53,952 nucleotides of DNA from an uncultured Commensalibacter sp. (GCA_946699565.1 CAMPDW010000015.1:1-53952); one strand, 5' to 3'; positions 1 through 7,102 are shown, counted from the first letter of the stretch. The notes: a model not told the origin generated them from the letters alone. Numbers and translations: made by a program.

Positions 1-1
1 A

Positions 2-271
2 GAAACATACTATCAAGTACTATTAGAATCTAAAGGTGATGATCGTATTCAAGATGATGGCTGGAAAGAGAAAATGCTAGAAAAAATTAACAATAAAGAA
101 TGTATTATTCTTAATGACGATAAAGATATACGTTTAATTGGTATTAAATTCTTTTCAAATAAACAACGCCAAGAATTCATATATGATATGGAAAATAAAC
201 TCTATGATGATCAAAAATTAGAGGATACATCACTATTAGAAAGTATCAATGCCATTATAAAAAAAAGATAG
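2..271 (+). CDS. Hypothetical protein, 3' end only
   Basis: The reading frame is open from the left edge of the window to a TAA at 269-271, so this is the C-terminal ~89 residues of a gene that begins outside. An internal ATG at 74 could act as a start, but the frame stays open upstream of it, so truncation by the window edge is the simpler view. The visible part is charged and rich in Asn, Lys, Asp and Ile, with no signal peptide, membrane segment or recognisable motif. I do not recognise the family. It lies at the left of an accessory region with mobile-element genes. Confidence 0.5.
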   Translation, partial: ETYYQVLLESKGDDRIQDDGWKEKMLEKINNKECIILNDDKDIRLIGIKFFSNKQRQEFIYDMENKLYDDQKLEDTSLLESINAIIKKR

Positions 272-290
272 ACGAGAGGTTATTTACTAT

Positions 291-386
291 ATGAACCAAA
301 ATGTTGTTAATCATTACCCACAAGAAATTAGAGAAAAATCTCAAAAAGAATCACCAAAATTGAGTGTTATTAGCGGAAGATTATAA
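291..386 (+). CDS. Possible 31-residue small protein
   Basis: An ATG at 291 opens a 31-codon frame ending in TAA at 384-386. A purine-rich GAGAGG lies about 10 bases upstream and could be a ribosome binding site. It sits between the unknown gene ending at 271 and the secreted-protein gene at 392, in the same direction and with short gaps, as in an operon. The peptide is polar and has no motif I recognise. Its length alone does not prove coding. Confidence 0.25.
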   Translation: MNQNVVNHYPQEIREKSQKESPKLSVISGRL

Positions 387-391
387 TAATA

Positions 392-823
392 ATGAAATAT
401 TTTTCTGTTATATTAATTGCTTTGTTTAGCTTAAATTTATTTACTTCAATATCTTTTGCAGAAGAAATAACTCTTTTTAATGTTCAGAAAGATGCTATTG
501 CTTACATAGATACAAATGATGAATTAACTATTTATTCATGGGATGGTAAACCATTAGCATATTTAACGGGTAACAATATTTACGGTTTTAATGGTAAACA
601 TTTAGGATGGTTTTTAAGTGATGGAACCGTAAGAGATCATCAAGGATATATTGTTGGTGGTGTACAATCTGTCTTTGGAAATACAAATTTTGAACCATTT
701 AAATCCTTTAAAGAATTCAAACCATTTAAATCCTTTAAAGAATTTGAACCTATGATGCCTATGATGCAAAATTTACTCAGTCCAATGCCCTTGTCACTTT
801 TTTTATACCAAGGGAAAGATTAA
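392..823 (+). CDS. Secreted 4-fold beta flower-like protein
   Basis: This 143-residue protein starts with a clear Sec signal peptide: Lys2, a hydrophobic core at about 5-20, and a likely cleavage after SISFA at residue 23. The mature part carries the short repeated pattern of the 4-fold beta flower family: AYIDTNDELTIYSWDGKP, then GFNGKHLGWF, then DGTVRDHQGYIVGG. Each is a beta hairpin with a Trp or Tyr and a Gly turn. The function of that family is not established. After the domain the C-terminus carries a near-perfect duplicated Phe/Lys/Glu segment (about residues 100-117) and then Met/Pro-rich sequence. It is probably exported to the periplasm or beyond. Assignment to the family is from memory of its pattern. 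Confidence 0.65.
   Translation: MKYFSVILIALFSLNLFTSISFAEEITLFNVQKDAIAYIDTNDELTIYSWDGKPLAYLTGNNIYGFNGKHLGWFLSDGTVRDHQGYIVGGVQSVFGNTNFEPFKSFKEFKPFKSFKEFEPMMPMMQNLLSPMPLSLFLYQGKD
690..745 (+). repeat. 27-base tandem duplication in secreted protein gene
   Basis: Two adjacent copies of a segment starting with gaaccatttaaatccttt or aaaccatttaaatccttt encode the doubled peptide (E/K)PFKSFKEF near the C-terminus of the 392-823 gene. The two copies differ at very few bases, so the duplication is recent or maintained. Reading frame is kept. Confidence 0.7.
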
Positions 824-827
824 AAAA

Positions 828-947
828 TCACAAACTCATTCCTCTATATCTTGAGAATTTTCTTTGCAGTTTTATCTCTACCTGTTTTTGATTTTCTAAA
901 GCTTGCTTTTGAAGTTTTCTTTCAATGCGTCTCTTTGCAGCGGCCAT
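828..947 (-). CDS. Possible 39-residue basic peptide or gene fragment
   Basis: On the minus strand an ATG at 947 opens a 39-codon frame ending in TGA at 828-830. The peptide is strongly basic and helical in character (MAAAKRRIERKL at the start). Its first few codons lie inside the duplicated phage-gene fragment that begins at 932, so the start may have been created by the rearrangement and the rest may be the tail of a lost gene. I do not recognise it. Confidence 0.2.
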   Translation of the reverse strand: MAAAKRRIERKLQKQALENQKQVEIKLQRKFSRYRGMSL

Positions 948-1097
948 GTGCCGCATTTTTTATATCAGGATAAGGGAGATTTTGCCTGATTCCCAAAATG
1001 CAACGGCAATGGCCCAGTATCACAAGAAAAATTACAATATGACGTTGGGTAGACTGGCAACGAAATATAGATCGTTTCCAGCAAGCCATTGATTGTT
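932..1097 (+). pseudogene. Decayed 3' fragment of phage lysozyme-like gene
   Basis: This stretch is nearly identical to 4713-4883, the last third of the intact gene at 4367-4885. Sequence identity is almost complete from tctttgcagcggcc to the tggcccagtatca region. It is then broken by point changes and a 5-base deletion near 1049-1053 that shifts the frame before the ancestral stop. There is no upstream part of the gene here. It is therefore a dead partial copy left by recombination or duplication. It fills most of the gap between the genes ending at 823 and 1136. Confidence 0.85.
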
Positions 1098-1135
1098 AAG
1101 AATTATATGTCTAATAATTACCTATTATAGAGATT

Positions 1136-1810
1136 TTAATCTTTAGATATATAGAATTTTGTTATCATGTCATCAATTAAAAGTAATCCAAGTGTAGACA
1201 TATTATTTACAAAATCATTAGTGTTTACCGTAATACCTGTTAACCCATCATGTTTTATTTTCCAGTTACAATATTTATCTACAAGTTCATGAATAGGTAT
1301 ATTTTTAGTTAAATTGGATGAATTCACAAATTGAATTGCAAGTTGCAATTTAAGTGGAGATTTAGATTGATAGCTTGTTACAAATGAAGCTGAAGATTGA
1401 AATCTTAAAAAGATTTTTTCAATTATCGATTTATCAGAAACTGGGTTATTACTGAATTTAAAACAACTATTATGATCTTCCTTCATTATTTGTCGTAAAA
1501 TATCTGAATGATTTGCAGTTGAATGCATATGAACATTATATTTAAAAAAATCAGAGATTCCATTAAAGATATTTGTAACGATAATGTGGAATGTTTCCTC
1601 ATCAACATCTAAATTTTTTAATAAGGTATTTACAGTGTCACTAGATAAAAGTTTATTATTACTTTCAAGACAAGATCTCATTAAAAGTTTATCAAATATA
1701 TCTAATTTATCCGTTTGAAGATTTGATTTAAACGTGCGTATGCATTTTAATGTAAATAAATTAACTGTATTAAAACTTATTGGTATAGTCGTATCAATAT
1801 TATTGCTCAT
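1136..1810 (-). CDS. Hypothetical protein, 224 residues
   Basis: An ATG start at 1810 is preceded by a purine-rich stretch (aggaataaattcctttctt on the plus strand, giving AAGAAAGG before the start). The protein is 224 residues, soluble in character, rich in Asn, Ser, Asp and Ile, with no signal peptide, transmembrane segment or catalytic motif that I can name. It lies downstream of the DGQHR gene on the same strand with a 182-base gap and could belong to the same transcription unit. That pairing is the only clue to its role. The codon use is AT-rich like the DGQHR gene. Confidence 0.6.
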   Translation of the reverse strand: MSNNIDTTIPISFNTVNLFTLKCIRTFKSNLQTDKLDIFDKLLMRSCLESNNKLLSSDTVNTLLKNLDVDEETFHIIVTNIFNGISDFFKYNVHMHSTANHSDILRQIMKEDHNSCFKFSNNPVSDKSIIEKIFLRFQSSASFVTSYQSKSPLKLQLAIQFVNSSNLTKNIPIHELVDKYCNWKIKHDGLTGITVNTNDFVNNMSTLGLLLIDDMITKFYISKD

Positions 1811-1992
1811 AGGAATAAATTCCTTTCTTAATATTTGATATTTGTCAAAATTCTAATTAGTTAAAAATTGTAGGTTAACATTTATTCTCTGCTAATAAAG
1901 ATACCAGTTGTAAAATTTATAATCTTTATTAGGCTATCCCCATTCAGGTCGTTAACCTTTAACCTGAAGGTTTATTTAAGGAATATTAATAT

Positions 1993-3444
1993 TTATTTAT
2001 TGAGATGCCTATTAGGCAAGCCTAGCTTCCATCTAATCATATCTGCTAGAATTGGATAAATATCATTATGCTTTGCACCAAATCGCATAACAGAATTTTG
2101 ATAAAGACCAATATCTCTATTTTTTTCTGCTAAAATTTTACCTTGATCTGGAAGGAAGTTAGATAAATCTTTGAATTCATTTTTTCGTTCCTCATCAGAT
2201 AATTGATAGTATTGCCACATTTTGTTGTTATGGCTAAAGTCAACATTATTAAGATTAACAATCATTTTGTTAAAAATATCTTCCCCATTTGATGGAGCTC
2301 TGTTGGAAAACATAAGATCGTAAGTAATTTTAGCTAATGCTTTTAGTATGACAGGTTGTGCTGCAACAGTTTTAGTTTTGGCCATATTTTCACCAAAACC
2401 TGGAATATTTTTAATAGCGTACCATAATTTTTCGATAATATTTTTTCTCTCTGTTATAATTTTTGGAGAAACATTTTTTGCATTTGTTTTATTCAAAAAG
2501 GCAATAGCATTAATAGACATCATATCCTTTTTTAATATTTTACCTTGGTCTTTTGACCAATCTTTTATTTCTTTATCTGTTAATTTAATTTCTAATTTTT
2601 TTTCTAATATATCACTTATAAAATTGTTAATAGAGTTTCCACGATCAAATTCTGTCGCTAAAGAAATATTAACTTTTTTCCCTAAATTATTTAAATCATG
2701 GAAAAGTTGTTGTTCTTGTTCAATAGATAATCCAAGATGGAATTCTATTTTAATTGTAGCAAATGTTTTTGCACAATTTAAAGCTGCTTCCCACACCTTA
2801 ATATGTTCTTCTTGAACATTACCTTTAAATTCAGTTAAAGAATCTCTTAATGGATATTTTCTGTGAGTAGTCACATATTTTAGCCATCCTATTACCATTT
2901 CTGCTGCATATCTACGGTGCTGACCATCTATAATCCACCATGTATATGTTTTTGGAAATATAATTCGATATCCAACACAATTTCCATTTGGTGTTCTACC
3001 TTTTTCTCCTGATAGATTTAGTTTATTAGGATCAATTTCTCGTATATTTGCAACTATAGGCTGTAATGCACAATAAGGCTTTTTACCTAAATTATTTAAT
3101 ATTATTTCAAAAACTTCGGAAGGTTCTTTGTTATCTTTGTGTTGTTTTCTTTTTATAGCTGAAGCAACTAAACCTTTTAAAATAAAAAAAGCTAAATTTT
3201 TTGCATGGTTGATATCAAGTTTTCTTTGAGTTATTTCTCCATTATCAGAGTTATTAGCAATGCTAGACCATTCAACAAAATCTGATAAACTAACATCAGA
3301 AACCCAAGTAGGATTTCCTAAATTATACCCCGCAATTATATTAAAAGCTTTATCTTCTGTTCCCATTATAAACATATCATTAATATTTTTATTCTTATCT
3401 TTATCAAACTTCATTTCTGATAAAGTTTCATGGTTTTCAGACAT
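1993..3444 (-). CDS. DGQHR-domain (DndB-like) protein
   Basis: A 483-residue protein carries the signature DGQHR at residues 173-177 within WWIIDGQHRRYAAEM. A family-typical second block follows at about 235-275, with EQEQQLFHDLNN and a following ATEFDRGN. DGQHR proteins include DndB, the repressor-like partner of DNA phosphorothioation genes, and DpdB, which acts with 7-deazaguanine DNA modification. Both work on DNA or nucleotide metabolism. Here no dndC, dndD, dndE or tgt-like dpdA gene is visible, so the gene is an orphan and its role is open. The ATG at 3444 is a plausible start. The upstream region holds a tandem repeat that could be its own operator. Length matches the longer members of the family. 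Confidence 0.8.
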   Translation of the reverse strand: MSENHETLSEMKFDKDKNKNINDMFIMGTEDKAFNIIAGYNLGNPTWVSDVSLSDFVEWSSIANNSDNGEITQRKLDINHAKNLAFFILKGLVASAIKRKQHKDNKEPSEVFEIILNNLGKKPYCALQPIVANIREIDPNKLNLSGEKGRTPNGNCVGYRIIFPKTYTWWIIDGQHRRYAAEMVIGWLKYVTTHRKYPLRDSLTEFKGNVQEEHIKVWEAALNCAKTFATIKIEFHLGLSIEQEQQLFHDLNNLGKKVNISLATEFDRGNSINNFISDILEKKLEIKLTDKEIKDWSKDQGKILKKDMMSINAIAFLNKTNAKNVSPKIITERKNIIEKLWYAIKNIPGFGENMAKTKTVAAQPVILKALAKITYDLMFSNRAPSNGEDIFNKMIVNLNNVDFSHNNKMWQYYQLSDEERKNEFKDLSNFLPDQGKILAEKNRDIGLYQNSVMRFGAKHNDIYPILADMIRWKLGLPNRHLNK

Positions 3445-3506
3445 AATTTCTACCCTATTTAAATATATTAGGCTCGTTTTATATAAAAATTTTTTTGATA
3501 TGTCAA

Positions 3507-3586
3507 TTAAAAAAAGGACCAGGTTATATAAAAAAAAGGACCAGGTTATATAAAAAAAGGACCAGGTTATATAAAAAACACCAGGT
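3507..3586. repeat. Three-and-a-half-copy 21-22 bp direct repeat
   Basis: The unit is an A-run followed by ggaccaggttatat. The core GGACCAGGTTATAT starts at 3516, 3538 and 3559, giving spacings of 22 and 21 bases, and a fourth partial copy (accaggttt without the GG) lies at 3579-3587. Spacing is two helical turns, so a protein binding each ACCAGGT core would sit on one face of the helix. The array lies 60-140 bases upstream of the DGQHR gene start and 180 bases from the broken RepL gene. Operator for the DGQHR gene, or iterons for replication, are the two obvious readings. No spacers are present, so this is not a CRISPR array. Confidence 0.85.
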
Positions 3587-3767
3587 TTGTTTTATAAATA
3601 ATTTTCATTATTTTAAAACTGCTAATTTTTTTCAATTTGTTGTATTGTATTTTTTGATTGTGTTTTATCTGTAATATTATCACTTATAACTTCACGTAAT
3701 ATTTTCTTATTTTTTACAGATATAAAGATGTAATGTTTGACAGCTTTTACCAGTTAAACGAGCAGTT

Positions 3768-4155
3768 TTAGATATTGTTACTATTACCATTATTGTTCGC
3801 ATCAGTTTCTATTAAAGTGGTAAAAGCAATTTTGTCACCATTAAAGATAAAATTAGGGTTTATAAAATAACTATCAGTTCAGATTGACTTAGTTATAATT
3901 TGTACATTCTCTAAATCAACTAATCTTCTTCAAAACATTGCTATATTTAGATTAAAAGGCTTGTTTCTTTGCTTATTATTTTCTAGAAAGTTTTCTAGTA
4001 TCCATTTATTTAAAGGTATTAAATCCTTATCTATAGCTCTTTTTTGTATAACGTATAATAAAATATTAAATGTTTTAACGTTTGCTGCTTTTAAATCAAA
4101 AATAAATGCGATATTTTTTGTAAAGACTTTTATAAATTCAACTTTATTTATTTTT
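3768..4155 (-). pseudogene. RepL-type replication protein, broken by two TGA codons
   Basis: Reading the minus strand in one frame gives about 129 codons, ending in TAA at 3768-3770, interrupted only by two TGA codons. The translation includes EFIKVFTKNIAFIFDL near the start, then RRLVDLENVQIITKS, and then YFINPNFIFNGDKIAFTTL at the end. That layout, with the INPNxxFNGD ending, matches RepL-family plasmid replication and maintenance proteins. Both stops sit where Arg is plausible, so CGA to TGA changes may have made them. No start codon is preserved at the 5' end. Known RepL proteins start rolling-circle or theta-type plasmid replication. This copy is probably dead. A second minus-strand open stretch at 3622-3753 lacks a start and is unassigned. 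Confidence 0.6.
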
Positions 4156-4302
4156 TATAAAAAGAGACTTGTGTTCCTATAACTTTACTTGTTTTTAAAT
4201 TAATATATTTTTATTTTCACCTTAAGATTTATTAAGTTTTTATTTTAGTTGTTTTAACTATAAAATTTTAATTTTAATAAATTAATAATTTTTTAATTTA
4301 TT

Positions 4303-4330
4303 AAACCCACCCTTTGCGGTGGGTTTTTTA
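4303..4330 (+). terminator. Intrinsic terminator before the lysozyme-like gene
   Basis: The stem AAACCCACC (4303-4311) pairs with GGTGGGTTT (4318-4326) around a 6-base loop and is followed by a T-run. The GC core and the T-tract make this a strong rho-independent terminator for plus-strand transcription. It shows that the GTG at 4319, inside the hairpin, is not the start of the following gene. Confidence 0.8.
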
Positions 4331-4366
4331 TTGTCAGCTTCTCCACATGTAAAAGGAAAAATCAAG

Positions 4367-4885
4367 ATGGCCAAAACGACAGGCGGAATTTATCTTAATC
4401 AATTGAAACATGAGGTTATAATGCCAGCCCTGAATTATATAAGTTTGGGTGGACAGAGGGCGGTTAATCAGGTTACGGGAACTTTTCTGGTGGAGGGTTA
4501 TGCTGGGGGGTATACTTATCTAAAACAGCTTGGCAATGGTCCAGCATTGGGACCCTGTCAGATGGAACCAGTAACCTATCACGATATCTGGAACAATTAT
4601 CTTAATAATGCGAGACGGCAACCTTTAAGGAGCCTTTTATTGCATATGGCGGGTGATTTTAATCTGGAAAACAAGGGTATTCCAAAACCTGAAACCCTAA
4701 CAGGTAATCTTTTCTTTGCAGCGGCCATGTGCCGCATTTTTTATATCAGGATAAGGGAGATTTTGCCTGATTCCCAAAATGCAACGGCAATGGCCCAGTA
4801 TCATAAGAAATATTACAATACGGCGTTGGGTAAGGCAGATTGGCAAAAGAATATAGACCGTTTCCAGCAGGCCATTGATTGTTGA
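4367..4885 (+). CDS. Phage-type lysozyme/transglycosylase-like protein
   Basis: This 172-residue protein is taken to start at ATG 4367, which follows AAAGGAAAA by a normal distance. A longer frame to 4319 would begin inside a terminator. A Glu in VEGYAGGY is followed by the block GPALGPCQMEP, which resembles the E...GxxGLFQ...P layout of lysozyme-fold muramidases and of phage lysozyme-like proteins in tailed phages. YHDIWNNYL and a C-terminal MAQYHKKYYN follow. The gene is clearly richer in GC than its neighbours, as expected for recently acquired phage DNA. A decayed copy of its last third lies at 932-1097. Activity is unproven, and it could be a structural tail or virion protein. Confidence 0.6.
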   Translation: MAKTTGGIYLNQLKHEVIMPALNYISLGGQRAVNQVTGTFLVEGYAGGYTYLKQLGNGPALGPCQMEPVTYHDIWNNYLNNARRQPLRSLLLHMAGDFNLENKGIPKPETLTGNLFFAAAMCRIFYIRIREILPDSQNATAMAQYHKKYYNTALGKADWQKNIDRFQQAIDC

Positions 4886-4901
4886 TTAAAAAGGGGTATC
4901 C

Positions 4902-5714
4902 ATGAATAATTTAAAATCAGTTGAACTTTTAGTTGGGTATATTGGCGGAAAAAGAAAATTAGCAAGAACAATAATTAATGTGATTAATCAAATACCACAT
5001 AAACGATATACAGAACCTTTTTTAGGAATGGGTGGTATTTTCTTAAGAAGAAATAAAATTGTTTCAGATGAAATAATTAATGATGTTAATAAGGACATTA
5101 TTGATGTTAATAAGGACATTATTAATTTATTTAGAGTTGTACAACGGCATAGAAATGCTTTGATTGAATTATGCCAATGGCAATTATCATCAAAAGATGA
5201 ATTTTATAGATTAAGAACATTGCCAAGAGAAAGTTTAACAGATATAGAACAAGCCTTTTGTTTTCTATATCTTCAAAAACATTCATTTGGTGGTAAAACT
5301 GATTATAGTGGGTTAGATACAAGTCGATCAAGTTTTAATATTTATTTATTAGAAAAGAAAATACAATTACTTCATAAAAGATTGGCGAAAGTTTTTATAG
5401 AATGCTCCTAATACGATGATTTCATAAAACGACATGACAAACTTGATACATTACATTATTTAGACCCACCGTATTTTAATATAGAGCATTATTATGGGAA
5501 TCAATTTTCTAAAGATGATTTTTATAAACTTGCCAGTATATTAAAAATTGTAAAAGGTAAATTTGTCTTGTCAATTAATAATACAAACGAAACAAGAGAG
5601 ACATTTAAAGATTTTTATTATTATATTGTTCCCATTAAATATTCGTGTAGTGGTAAATCTACAAAGATAAGCGAAGAATTAATTGTAAGTAATTATGCGT
5701 TCGAATATGGATAA
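4902..5714 (+). pseudogene. D12-class adenine DNA methyltransferase, one internal stop
   Basis: The frame from ATG 4902 runs to 5714, giving 270 residues, interrupted by one TAA at 5409-5411. Before the stop are GGKRKL (about 15-20) and the AdoMet-binding block EPFLGMGGIF (about 39-48). After the stop, still in frame, come the catalytic motif DPPY at residues 188-191 and GKFVLSINN. This is the Dam/D12 layout of N6-adenine methylases. Because the DPPY lies beyond the stop, a truncated product would be inactive. A 21-base tandem duplication at 5082-5123 adds seven residues (INDVNKDI repeated) in the first half. Such solitary methylases are common in phages and plasmids. It follows the lysozyme-like gene by 16 bases. 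Confidence 0.85.
5082..5123 (+). repeat. Perfect 21-base tandem duplication in methylase gene
   Basis: The unit gatgttaataaggacattat plus a final t occurs at 5082-5102 and again at 5103-5123 with no change. It inserts seven residues into the conserved segment that normally reads NDVNxDIINLF in this family. The perfect identity suggests a recent slippage event. Confidence 0.95.
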
Positions 5715-5815
5715 TGTGTTTAATAAGACACAAAAAAAGACACATTATTTTTTAAAAAAATATTTTGTAAATTGTGCCAAACTGCTAAATATCATATTGA
5801 TTTTATTGAATTTTA

Positions 5816-5902
5816 TGGTGCCCAAAAGAAGACTCGAACTTCCATAACCTTGCGGTTACAGGTACCTGAAACCTGCGCGTCTACCAATTCCGCCATTTGG
5901 GC
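5816..5902 (-). tRNA. tRNA-Leu(CAG)
   Basis: On the minus strand an 87-base tRNA is seen. The acceptor GCCCAAA pairs with TTTGGGC, followed by discriminator A and an encoded CCA. The anticodon stem CAGGT/ACCTG holds loop TTCAGGT, giving anticodon CAG. A long variable arm is present, as in class II tRNA-Leu. It separates the accessory region at 1-5,714 from core genes, and its 3' end faces the accessory side, which is the usual arrangement for integration at a tRNA. The other att copy, if any, lies outside the window. Confidence 0.95.
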
Positions 5903-6040
5903 TTTTAAAAATATTGATACTTCTTACTTATGTTCTTATAGTTGGTCAATATGTTTCTTACAAATTTTAATTTTAAACGATAAAGTTAAAATAAATCTTA
6001 ATTATTGTATAAAATGAAATAAACGATAAAGGAAAGGATT

Positions 6041-7003
6041 ATGCGTAAAATAGCAACAATTATTGGTGGAAATAATTTTATAGAGAATTATCTTGTTGAA
6101 CGTTTGGTCAAGCAAGATTACATTGTTAGATTGGCTACACCATTTCCTGCTCATACAAGGGATCAGAAGATTTTTGGTTCAGTTGGTCAAGTTGTTCCTT
6201 TATATTGTTCATATTATCAAGAAAATACATTTGTCCGTGCTATAGAAGGAGCAGAACTTGTGATCAATTTGGCAGAAGCTGAAATTGGTAAAGGTAATGC
6301 CAAATTAGAAAAAATAAATGTGAAAATCGTTGAAAAAATAGCTAAATTATGTAGCGCGGCGGGTGTTCAAAAAATTATCCATTTTTCTGCACTAGGTGCT
6401 GATTTACATAGCTCCTCTTCATTTTTAATTAATAAGAAGAAAGGTGAAGAGGTGCTTTTAAAAGTATATCCTTCCGCTAAAATTGTAAGGATAGGTGTAT
6501 GTTTTGGTCCTGAGGATCAATTTTTAAATAAACTTGGGTTGATCGCCAGTTATTTACCAGTAATTCCTGTCTATCAGGTTAATACGCGTTTGCAACCTGT
6601 TTACGTAGGGGATATAGCTGATGCTGTAATAAAAATTGTTAATATGAAATCATTTGATCATGCAATTTATGATTTGGCTGGACCAGAAATTTTATCAAAT
6701 CGAGAATTAATAAAAAAAATAGTAAAAATTGTTCATCGTCACAATGACATAAGTGGTTTATTGCCATCTTTGGTTAAATTGATGGCATTGTTTTTACAAT
6801 TTATGCCTGGATCATTAATGACAACACGTTTATTAAACATGATGAAATATGATTCTATAGCAGATAAAAAACAAAAAGGATTTAGTGATCTAGGTATTGT
6901 TCCTAAATCGATCGAAATGATCGCACCATCTTATTTATATTGTTTTCGACCTGCATGTGACTTTTTTGAATTAAAGAAATTACAAAAAGAATTCTGTAAT
7001 TAA
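6041..7003 (+). CDS. NDUFA9-like NAD-dependent epimerase/SDR family protein
   Basis: A 320-residue protein with an extended-SDR layout related to the bacterial NDUFA9-like (complex I accessory) group, which is often found next to core metabolic genes in alphaproteobacteria. Visible features are an N-terminal beta-alpha-beta segment, INLAEAEIGKG, the strand KIIHFSALGAD, and the downstream QPVYVGDIADAV typical of this group. In the nucleotide-binding loop the usual GGSGFIGR reads GGNNFIENY, so two glycines are missing and cofactor binding may be altered or lost. The start is the ATG at 6041 after AAGGAAAGG. The precise substrate is unknown. NDUFA9 homologues bind NADPH and stabilise complex I or quinone biosynthesis complexes. 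Confidence 0.75.
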   Translation: MRKIATIIGGNNFIENYLVERLVKQDYIVRLATPFPAHTRDQKIFGSVGQVVPLYCSYYQENTFVRAIEGAELVINLAEAEIGKGNAKLEKINVKIVEKIAKLCSAAGVQKIIHFSALGADLHSSSSFLINKKKGEEVLLKVYPSAKIVRIGVCFGPEDQFLNKLGLIASYLPVIPVYQVNTRLQPVYVGDIADAVIKIVNMKSFDHAIYDLAGPEILSNRELIKKIVKIVHRHNDISGLLPSLVKLMALFLQFMPGSLMTTRLLNMMKYDSIADKKQKGFSDLGIVPKSIEMIAPSYLYCFRPACDFFELKKLQKEFCN

Positions 7004-7102
7004 AAATAATCTTCAATGGGTCAATATTACTGTCTTTTTATTAATAACGGAATCATATAGATATTTTAGGTATAATCGGCCTTGCTTTTAAGGAATTTAA
7101 TT

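Noticed and set aside
382-387. TATAAT as promoter for the secreted-protein gene at 392
   Set aside because: It lies five bases ahead of the ATG, too close to allow a leader with the usual ribosome binding site.
1943-1968. Hairpin TTCAGGT/ACCTGAA between the DGQHR gene and the 224-residue gene as a terminator
   Set aside because: There is no T-run in the direction of transcription of these genes, and the loop is long.
2348-2815. 155-residue plus-strand frame
   Set aside because: It is the antisense shadow of the DGQHR gene and has no independent start signal.
3507-3586. CRISPR-like direct repeats
   Set aside because: Units are adjacent with no unique spacers, and no cas gene is near.
3768-4155. 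TGA read as tryptophan (alternative code)
   Set aside because: TGA is used as a normal stop elsewhere, for example at the end of the GT4 gene and of the lysozyme-like gene, so the two TGA codons in the RepL frame are best seen as mutations.
3961-4182. 73-residue plus-strand open frame
   Set aside because: It is the antisense shadow of the RepL remnant and is low-complexity Phe/Ile/Leu sequence.
5772-6017. 81-residue open frame on the plus strand
   Set aside because: It runs straight through the tRNA-Leu gene on the other strand and has no protein-like features.
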